A stretch of DNA of 64,000 nt, from positions 1,984,001 through 2,048,000 of the forward strand of contig NW_027480481.1 of the NCBI RefSeq assembly GCF_051401765.1, read 5' to 3'. Both the position numbers and the translations under genes were made by a program. Numbering within the stretch: the first letter of the stretch is position 1; each line of letters starts with the position of its first letter. This document shows positions 52,526 through 62,279 of the stretch, piece by piece. This stretch comes from Calliopsis andreniformis. Lineage: Eukaryota > Arthropoda > Insecta > Hymenoptera > Andrenidae. Under the pieces are notes generated by a model that was given only the letters and a program-made list of their open reading frames with translations, was not told the DNA's origin and did no database searches.

Positions 52526-53331
52526 AATCCTCAATCCTCAGTCCTCAATCCTCAATCCTCAAACCTCAAACCTCAATCCTCAACCTTCAATCCTCAATAC
52601 TCAGTATTCAATACTCAATCCTCAATCTTCAATCCTCAATCTTCAATCCTCAATCCTCAATCCTCAATCCTCAATCCTCAATCCTCAACCCTCAATCCTC
52701 AATCTTCAATACTCAATCCTCAATCGTCAATCTTCAATCCTCAATACTCAATCTTCAATCCTCAATCCTCAATCCTCAATCCTCAATCCTCAACCCTCAA
52801 TCCTCAGTTCTCAAACTTCAATCCGGAATCCTCAATCCTGAATCCTCAATCTTCAGCCGTCAGTCCTCAACAGTCAATTCTCAATCCTCAATCGTCAATC
52901 TTTAATCCTCAATACTCAATCTTCAATCCTCAAACCTCAATCCTCAATCGTCAGCCCTCGTCCTCAATCCTCAACACTCAATCCTCAATCCTCAATCTTC
53001 AGTCATCAATACTCAGTCTTCAATCCTCAATCCACAGTCCTCAATCCTCAATCCTCAATCTTCAATCCTTAGTCCCCAATCCTCAATCTACAACCCTCAA
53101 TCCTCAACCCTCAATCCTCGATCCTCAGTCCTCAATCCTCAATCCTCAATCCTCAATGCTCAATCCGCAATATCCAATCCTCAATCCTCAATCCTCAATC
53201 CTCAATCCTCAATCCTTAATCCTCAATCCCCAATTATCAGTCCTCAAACCTTAATCCTGAATCCACAATCCTGAATCCTCAATCTTCAGCCCTCAGTCCT
53301 CAACAATCAGTAGTGAATCCTCAATCCCCAA

Positions 53332-53440
53332 TGGAATATCATGAATTCACAGTTTTCAATACTCAATACTCAATCTGCAATCTTCAAATCTCTATCCACA
53401 AACATCAATACTCATCACTCAACACTCAACACACCGTTCC
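53332..53440. repeat. M2f marker 27
   Basis: Subtype f with ATCATGAATTCAC, which creates a GAATTC otherwise typical of M1; CAACACACCGTTCCC at the right. Confidence 0.87.
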
Positions 53441-54239
53441 CAGTCCTCAATCTTCAATCCTCAATCCTCGATCCTCAATCCTCAATCCTCAATTTTCTAT
53501 CCTCAATACTCAATCTTCAATCCTCAATGCTCAATCCTCAATCCTCAATCCTCAGTCCTCAATCCACAATCCTCAATCCTCAAACCTCAATCCTCAATCG
53601 TCAGCCCGCGTCCTCAATCCTCATTCTTCCATCCTCAATACCCAATCCTCAGTCCTCAATCCTCAATCTACAATCCTCAATACTCAGTCTTCAATCCTCA
53701 AACTTGAATCCTCAGTCCCAAATCCTCAATCCTCAATCCTCAATCCTCAACCCTCAATCCTCAGTCCTCAAACCTCAATCCGGAATCCTCAATCCTGAAT
53801 CCTCAATCTTCAGCCGTCAGTCCTCAACAATCAATTCTCAATCCTCAATCCTCAATCTTCAATCCTCAATCCTCAATCCTCAATCCGCAATCCTCAATCC
53901 TCAATCTTCAGTCCTCAATCCTCAATACTCAATCCTCAATACTCAAACTTCAATCCTCAGTCCCAAATCCTCAATCCTCAATCCTCAATCCTCAACCCTC
54001 AATCCTCAGTCCTCAAACCTCAATCCGGAATCCTCAATCCTGAATCCTCAATCTTCAGCCGTCAGTCCTCAACAATCAATTCTCAATCCTCAATCCTCAA
54101 TCTTCAATCCTCAATCCTCAATCCGCAATCCTCGATCCTCAATCTTCAATCCCCAATACTCAATCTTCTATCCTCAATCCACAATCCTCAATCCTCAATC
54201 CTCAATCCTCAATCCTCAATCCTCAATCCTCAATCCTCA

Positions 54240-54860
54240 ATCCTCAATCCTCAATTCTCAGTCCTCAATCCTCAATCCTCAGACCTCAAACATCAATACT
54301 CAACCCTCAGTCCTCGTCCTCAATACACAACCCTCAATTCTCAATACTCAGTCCTCAAACCTCAATCATCAATCCTCAGACCTCAATCCTCAACCGTCAG
54401 TCCCCGTCCTCAATCCTCAAACATCAATCCTCAACCCTCAATCTTCAATCATCAATACTCAATCCTCAATCCTCAATCCGCAATCCTCAATCCTCAATCC
54501 TCAATCCTCAACATTCAACACACGACCCTCAACCATCAATCCACAATACTCAACCATCAATCCCCATTTCTCAATACTCAGTAGAATATCCTGAATTCCC
54601 ATGATTCAGTACTCAATCCTCAATATTCAATAATCAAATCTCAATCCTCAAACATCAACTCTCAACACGCAATCCTCAATACTCAGTCCTCTCTCTTCAA
54701 TCCTACATCCCCAATCGCCAATCCTCAAGCGTCAATCCTCAATCCTCAATCCTCAACCCCCAATCCTCAGTCCTCAAACCTCAATCCGGAATCCCCAATC
54801 CTGAATCCTCAATCTTCAGCCGTCAGTCCTCAACAATCAATTCTCAATCCTCAATCCTCA
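54240..54860. repeat. M2e-M1 block, partial copy 3
   Basis: Only the right half (M1 side) is present, with no M2e. Its variants resemble copy 1 (7310 bp away) more than copy 2 (4076 bp away). Confidence 0.72.
54582..54710. repeat. M1 marker 16
   Basis: Combines the CAGTAGAATATCC start of marker 15 with the CACGCAATCC of marker 14, plus a private GATTCAGTACTC. This mixture suggests exchange between copies. Confidence 0.88.
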
Positions 54861-55399
54861 ATCCTCAACCCTCAATCCTCAGTCCTCAAACTTCAATCCG
54901 GAATCCTCAATCCTGAATCCTCAATCTTCAGCCGTCAGTCCTCAACAATCAATCCTCAATCCTCAATCCTCAATCTTCAATCCTCAATCCTCAATCCGCA
55001 ATCCTCGATCCTCAATCTTCAATCCTCAATTCTCAATCTTCTATCCTCAATCCTCAATCCTCAATCCTCAATCCTCAATCCTCAATCCTCAATCCTCAAT
55101 CCTCAATCCTCAATCGTCAATCTTCAATCCTCAATACTCAATCTTCAATCCTCAATCCTCAATCCTCAATCGTCAATCCTCATTCTTCAATCCTCAATAC
55201 CCAATCCTCAATCTTCAATCCTCAATACTCAATCCTCAATCCTCAATACTCAATCCTCAATCCTCAAACTTCAATCCTCAGTCCCAAATCCTCATTCCTC
55301 AATACTCAATCCTCAATCCTCAATCTTCAATCCTCAATGCTCAATCTTCAATCCTCAATTCTCAATCCGGAATCCTCAATCTTCATTCTTCAATCCTCA

Positions 55400-55455
55400 A
55401 TACCCGATCCTCAATCCCCAGTCCTCAATCTTCAATCCTCAATGGCCAATCCTCA
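55400..55455. repeat. P marker without nearby M1 (right zone, copy 3)
   Basis: GGCC form, followed by CAATCCTCAGTCC. Lies in the first 2716-bp unit. Confidence 0.75.
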
Positions 55456-57410
55456 GTCCTCAATCCTCAATCCTCAAACCTCAAACCTCAATCCTCAACC
55501 TTCAATCCTCAATACTCAGTATTCAATACTGAATCCTCAATCTTCAATCCTCAATCTTCAATCCTCAATCCTCAATCCTCAATCCTCAATCCTCATTCTT
55601 CAGTCCTCAATCCTCAATCCCCAATCCTCAATCCTCAATCTTCAATCCTCAATACTCAATCTTCAATCCTCAATCCTCAATCCTCAATCCCCAATCCTCA
55701 ATCCTCAATTCTCAATCCTCAATCCTCAGTCCTCAGTCCTCAAACCTCAATCCTCAACCCTCAGCCCTCATCCTCAATCCCCAATCCTCAATCCTCAATC
55801 CTCAATCTTCAATCCACAATACTCAATCTTCAATCCTCAATCCTCAGTCCTCAATCTTCAATCCTCAGTGCTCAATCCTCAATCCTCAATCCTCAGTCCT
55901 CAATCCTCAATCCTCAATCCTCAAACCTCAATTCTCAACCGTCAGTCCTCGTCCTCAAACCTCAACCCTCAATCCTCAATCCTCAATCTTCAATCATTAA
56001 TACTCAATCTTCAATCCTCAATCTTCAATCCTCAATCCTCAATCCTCAATCCTCAGTCCTCATTCTTCAATCCTCAATCCTCAATCCCCAATCCTCAATC
56101 CTCAATCTTCAATCGTCAATACTCAATCTTCAATCCTCAATCCTCAATCCTCAATCCCCAATCCTCAATCCTCAATTCTCAATCCTCAATCCTCAGTCCT
56201 CAGTCCTCAAACCTCAATCCTCAACCCGCAGCCCTCATCCTCAATCCTCAATCCTCAATCCTCAATCCTCAATCTTCAATCCTCAATACTCAATCTTCAA
56301 TCCTCAATCCTCAGTCCTCAATCTTCAATCCTCAGTGCTCAATCCTCAATCCTCAATCCTCAGTCCTCAATCCTCAATCCTCAATCCTCAAAACTCAATC
56401 CTCAACCGTCAGTCCTCGTCCTCAAACCTCAACCCTCAATCCTCAATCCTCAATCTTCAATCATCAATACTCAATCTTCAATCCTCAATCCTCAATCCTC
56501 AATCCCCAATCCTCAATCCTCAATCCTCAATCCTCAATCTTCAATCCTCAATCCTCAATCGTCAATCTTCAATCCTCAATACTTAATCTTCAATCCTCAA
56601 TCCTCAATCCTCAATCCTCAATCCTCATTCTTCAATCCACAATACACAATCCTCAATCTTCAATCCTCAATCCTCAATCCTCAATCCTCAGTCCTCCATC
56701 CTCAATCCTCAACCCTCAAACGTCAATCCTCAACCGTCTGTACTCGTCCTCAATCGTCAACACTCAATCCTCAATCCTCAATCTTCAATCCTCAATACTC
56801 AATCTTCAAACCTCAATCCTCAATCCTCAATCGTCAATCCTCATTCTTCAATCCTCAATACCCAGTCCTCAATCTTCAATCGTCAATACTCAATCCTCAA
56901 TCCTCAATCCTCAATCCTTAATCCTCAAAATTCAATCCTCAGTCCCAAATCCTCAATCATCAATACTCAATCCTCAATCCTCAATCTTCAATCCTCAATA
57001 CTCAATCTTCAATCCTCAGTCCTCGATCATCAATCATCAAACCTCAATCCTCAACCCCCAGCCCTCATCCTCAATCCTCAATCCTCAATCCTCAATCCAC
57101 AATCTTCAATCCTCGATACTCAACCTTCAATAATCAATCCTCAATCCTCAATCCTCAATACTCAATACTCAATCGTCAATCCTCAATCCCCAATCCTCAA
57201 TCTCCAATAATCAATCCTCAATCCTCAATCCTCAATGCTCAATCCGCAATATCCAATCCTCAATCTTCAATCCTCAACCCTCAATCCTCAATCCTTAATC
57301 CTCAATCCCCAATCCTCAGTCCTCAAACCTTAATCCTGAATCCACAATCCTGAATCCTCAATCTTCAGCCCTCAGTCCTCAACAATCAGTTGTCAATCCT
57401 CAATCCCCAA

Positions 57411-57519
57411 TGGAATATCATCAATTCACAGTTTTCAATACTCAATACTCAATCTGCAATCTTCAAATCTCTATCCACAAACATCAATACTCATCACTCA
57501 ACACTCAACACTCCGTTCC
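57411..57519. repeat. M2f marker 28
   Basis: Subtype f inside the first unit of the 2716-bp tandem duplication. Confidence 0.88.
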
Positions 57520-58115
57520 CAGTCCTCAGTCTTCAATCCTCAATCCTCGATCCTCAATCCTCAATCCTCAATTTTCTATCCTCAATACTCAATCTTCAAT
57601 CCTCAATGCTCAATCGTCAATCCTCAATCCTCAGTCCTCAATCCACAATCCTCAATCCTCAAACCTCAATCCTCAATCGTCAGCCCGCGTCCTCAATCCT
57701 CAACACTCAATCCTCAATCCTCATTATTCAATCCTCAATACCCAATACTCAATCTTCAATCCTCAATCCTCAATCCTCAATCCTCAATCCTCAATCCTCA
57801 ATCCTCAATCCTCAATCCTCAATCCTCAATCGTCAATCTTCAATCCTCAATACTCAATCTTCAATCCTCAATCCTCAATCCTCAATCGTCAATCCTCATT
57901 CTTCAATCCTCAATACCCAATCCTCAATCTTCAATCCTCAATACTCAATCCTCAATCCTCAATACTCAATCCTCAATCCTCAAACTTCAATCCTCAGTCC
58001 CAAATCCTCATTCCTCAATACTCAATCCTCAATCCTCAATCTTCAATCCTCAATGCTCAATCTTCAATCCTCAATTCTCAATCCGGAATCCTCAATCTTC
58101 ATTCTTCAATCCTCA

Positions 58116-58171
58116 ATACCCGATCCTCAATCCCCAGTCCTCAATCTTCAATCCTCAATGGCCAATCCTCA
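58116..58171. repeat. P marker without nearby M1 (right zone, copy 4)
   Basis: GGCC form; copy of the P at 55400 at an offset of 2716 bp. Confidence 0.75.
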
Positions 58172-60126
58172 GTCCTCAATCCTCAATCCTCAAACCTCAA
58201 ACCTCAATCCTCAACCTTCAATCCTCAATACTCAGTATTCAATACTGAATCCTCAATCTTCAATCCTCAATCTTCAATCCTCAATCCTCAATCCTCAATC
58301 CTCAATCCTCATTCTTCAGTCCTCAATCCTCAATCCCCAATCCTCAATCCTCAATCTTCAATCCTCAATACTCAATCTTCAATCCTCAATCCTCAATCCT
58401 CAATCCCCAATCCTCAATCCTCAATTCTCAATCCTCAATCCTCAGTCCTCAGTCCTCAAACCTCAATCCTCAACCCTCAGCCCTCATCCTCAATCCCCAA
58501 TCCTCAATCCTCAATCCTCAATCTTCAATCCACAATACTCAATCTTCAATCCTCAATCCTCAGTCCTCAATCTTCAATCCTCAGTGCTCAATCCTCAATC
58601 CTCAATCCTCAGTCCTCAATCCTCAATCCTCAATCCTCAAACCTCAATTCTCAACCGTCAGTCCTCGTCCTCAAACCTCAACCCTCAATCCTCAATCCTC
58701 AATCTTCAATCATCAATACTCAATCTTCAATCCTCAATCTTCAATCCTCAATCCTCAATCCTCAATCCTCAGTCCTCATTCTTCAATCCTCAATCCTCAA
58801 TCCCCAATCCTCAATCCTCAATCTTCAATCGTCAATACTCAATCTTCAATCCTCAATCCTCAATCCTCAATCCCCAATCCTCAATCCTCAATTCTCAATC
58901 CTCAATCCTCAGTCCTCAGTCCTCAAACCTCAATCCTCAACCCGCAGCCCTCATCCTCAATCCTCAATCCTCAATCCTCAATCCTCAATCTTCAATCCTC
59001 AATACTCAATCTTCAATCCTCAATCCTCAGTCCTCAATCTTCAATCCTCAGTGCTCAATCCTCAATCCTCAATCCTCAGTCCTCAATCCTCAATCCTCAA
59101 TCCTCAAAACTCAATCCTCAACCGTCAGTCCTCGTCCTCAAACCTCAACCCTCAATCCTCAATCCTCAATCTTCAATCATCAATACTCAATCTTCAATCC
59201 TCAATCCTCAATCCTCAATCCCCAATCCTCAATCCTCAATCCTCAATCCTCAATCTTCAATCCTCAATCCTCAATCGTCAATCTTCAATCCTCAATACTT
59301 AATCTTCAATCCTCAATCCTCAATCCTCAATCCTCAATCCTCATTCTTCAATCCACAATACACAATCCTCAATCTTCAATCCTCAATCCTCAATCCTCAA
59401 TCCTCAGTCCTCCATCCTCAATCCTCAACCCTCAAACGTCAATCCTCAACCGTCTGTACTCGTCCTCAATCGTCAACACTCAATCCTCAATCCTCAATCT
59501 TCAATCCTCAATACTCAATCTTCAAACCTCAATCCTCAATCCTCAATCGTCAATCCTCATTCTTCAATCCTCAATACCCAGTCCTCAATCTTCAATCGTC
59601 AATACTCAATCCTCAATCCTCAATCCTCAATCCTTAATCCTCAAAATTCAATCCTCAGTCCCAAATCCTCAATCATCAATACTCAATCCTCAATCCTCAA
59701 TCTTCAATCCTCAATACTCAATCTTCAATCCTCAGTCCTCGATCATCAATCATCAAACCTCAATCCTCAACCCCCAGCCCTCATCCTCAATCCTCAATCC
59801 TCAATCCTCAATCCACAATCTTCAATCCTCGATACTCAACCTTCAATAATCAATCCTCAATCCTCAATCCTCAATACTCAATACTCAATCGTCAATCCTC
59901 AATCCCCAATCCTCAATCTCCAATAATCAATCCTCAATCCTCAATCCTCAATGCTCAATCCGCAATATCCAATCCTCAATCTTCAATCCTCAACCCTCAA
60001 TCCTCAATCCTTAATCCTCAATCCCCAATCCTCAGTCCTCAAACCTTAATCCTGAATCCACAATCCTGAATCCTCAATCTTCAGCCCTCAGTCCTCAACA
60101 ATCAGTTGTCAATCCTCAATCCCCAA

Positions 60127-60235
60127 TGGAATATCATCAATTCACAGTTTTCAATACTCAATACTCAATCTGCAATCTTCAAATCTCTATCCACAAACAT
60201 CAATACTCATCACTCAACACTCAACACTCCGTTCC
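60127..60235. repeat. M2f marker 29
   Basis: Copy of marker 28 at the 2716-bp offset; identical as far as I could compare. Confidence 0.88.
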
Positions 60236-60935
60236 CAGTCCTCAGTCTTCAATCCTCAATCCTCGATCCTCAATCCTCAATCCTCAATTTTCTATCCTCA
60301 ATACTCAATCTTCAATCCTCAATGCTCAATCGTCAATCCTCAATCCTCAGTCCTCAATCCACAATCCTCAATCCTCAAACCTCAATCCTCAATCGTCAGC
60401 CCGCGTCCTCAATCCTCAACACTCAATCCTCAATCCTCATTATTCAATCCTCAATACCCAATACTCAATCTTCAATCCTCAATCCTCAATCCTCAATCCT
60501 CAATTCTCAATCCTCAATCCTCAGTCCTCAGTCCTCAAACCTCAATCCTCAATCCTCAGCCCTCATCCTCAATCCTCAATCCTCAATCCTCAATCCTCAA
60601 TGTTCAATCCTCAATACTCAATCCTCAATCCTCAATCCTCAATCCTCAGTCCTCAATCCTCAATCTACAATCCTCAATACTCAGTCTTCAATCCTCAATC
60701 CTCAATCCTCAATCCTCAAGCGTCAATCCTCAATCCTCAATCCTCAACCGACTTTCCTCGTCCTCAATCCTCAAACCTCAATCCACAATCCTCAATATTC
60801 AATCATCAATACTCAATCTTCAATCCTCAATCCTCAATCCTCAATCCTCAATCCTCAATCCTCAATATTCAACACACAACCCTCATCCATCATTCCTCAA
60901 TACTCAACCGTCAATCCTCGATTCTCAATACTCAA

Positions 60936-61064
60936 TGGAATATACTGAATTCTCATGGTTGAATATTCAATCCAAAATATTCAATAATCAAATCTCAATC
61001 CTCAAACATCAATCCTCAACACTCAATCCTCTACACTCAGTCCTCTCTCTTCAATCCTCCATCC
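60936..61064. repeat. M1 marker 17, strongly diverged
   Basis: Reads TGGAATATACTGAATTCTC at its start, then ATGGTTGAATATTC and CAATCCAAAATATTC. It keeps GAATTC and the CAGTCCTCTCTCTTC tail. The upstream 21-bp subrepeat is in two altered copies. It is the most divergent M1 in the window. Confidence 0.8.
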
Positions 61065-61216
61065 TCAATCCTCAATCCTCAAGCGTCAATCCTCAATCCT
61101 CAATCCTCAACCCTCAATCCTCAGTCCTCAAATCTCAATCCCGAATTCTCAATCCTGAATCCTCAATCTTCAGCCCTCAGTCCTCAACAATCAGTTGTCA
61201 ATCCTCAATCCTCAAT

Positions 61217-61325
61217 AGGATATCCTCAATTCACAGTTTTCAATACTCAATCCCCATACTTCAATCTTCAAATCTCAATCCACAAACATCAATTCTCATC
61301 ACTCTACCCACAACACTCAGTCCTG
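61217..61325. repeat. M2e marker 30
   Basis: Subtype e with TAGGATATCCTCAATTCAC and CCCCATACTTC, the most changed M2e. Confidence 0.82.
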
Positions 61326-61943
61326 AATCTTCAATCGTCAATCCTCAATCCTCAATCCTCAATGTTCAATCCTCAATACTCAATCTTCAATCATCAATCC
61401 TCGGTTCTCAGTCCTCAATACTCAATACTAAATCGTCAATCCTCAATCCCCAATCCTCAATCTCCAATCCTCAATCCTCAATCCTCAATCCTCAATCCTC
61501 AATCTTCAATCCTCAATACTCAATATTCAATACTCAATGCTCAATCCTCAACAGCCAATCCTCAATCTTCAATCCTCAATCGTCAATCCTCAATCCTCAA
61601 TCCTCAATCCTCAATCCTCAATCCTCAATCTTCAATCCTCAATCCTCAGTCCTCAATCCTCAATCCTCAATTTTCAATACTCAGTCCTCAATCCTCAATC
61701 TTCAACCCTCAATCCTCAACACTCAATCCTCGATCCTCAGTCCTCAATCCTCAATGCTCAATCCTCAATGCTCAATCCGCAATACCCAATCCTAAATCTT
61801 CAATCCTCAATCCTCAATCCTCAATCCTTAATCCTCAATCCTCTATCCTCAGTCCTCAAACCTTAATCCTGAATCCACAATCCTGAATCCTCAATATTCA
61901 GCCCTCAGTCCTCAACAATCAGTCGTCAATCCTCAATCCCCAA

Positions 61944-62052
61944 CGGAATATCATCAATTCACAGTTTTCAATACTCAATACTCAATCTGCAATCTTCAAA
62001 TCTCTATCCACAGACATCAATACTCATCACTCAACACTCAACTCTCCGTTCC
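61944..62052. repeat. M2f marker 31
   Basis: Subtype f starting CGGAATATCATC (T-to-C); partner of the marker at 48166. Confidence 0.85.
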
Positions 62053-62279
62053 CAGTCCTCTATCTTCAATACTCAATCCTCAATCCTCAATCCTCAATCC
62101 TCAATTTTCAATCCTCAATACTCAATCTTCAACCCTCAATGCTCAATCCTCAATCCTCAATCCTCAGTCCTCAATCCACAATCCTCAATCCTCAAACCTC
62201 AATCCTCAATCGTCAGCCCTCGTCCTCAATCCTCAACACTCAATCCTCAATCCTCAATCCTCAATCCTCAATCCTCAAA

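Larger units (their letters stand above)
55050..57770. repeat. 2716-bp tandem duplication, unit 1
   Basis: Matches the next unit at a fixed offset of 2716 bp (388 heptamers), checked at GTCAATCTT (55116/57832), P (55400/58116), GTGCTC (56335/59051) and M2f (57411/60127). The only substitution I noticed is T55998 against C58714. Confidence 0.9.
57771..60500. repeat. 2716-bp tandem duplication, unit 2
   Basis: Second unit. The copies part at about 60,503, where this one continues with CAATTCTCAATCC. The 819-residue frame at 57390-59849 runs across the junction and owes its length to the duplication. Confidence 0.9.

Noticed and set aside
57390..59849. Longest open frame (819 codons) as a Q/N/S-rich repeat protein gene
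   Set aside because: It is a frame of the satellite with heptad S-I-L-N-P-Q-S, overlapped by other open frames on the same strand. It crosses a duplication junction and has no signal peptide, domain, promoter or codon signature. Its prion-like composition follows from the heptamer.
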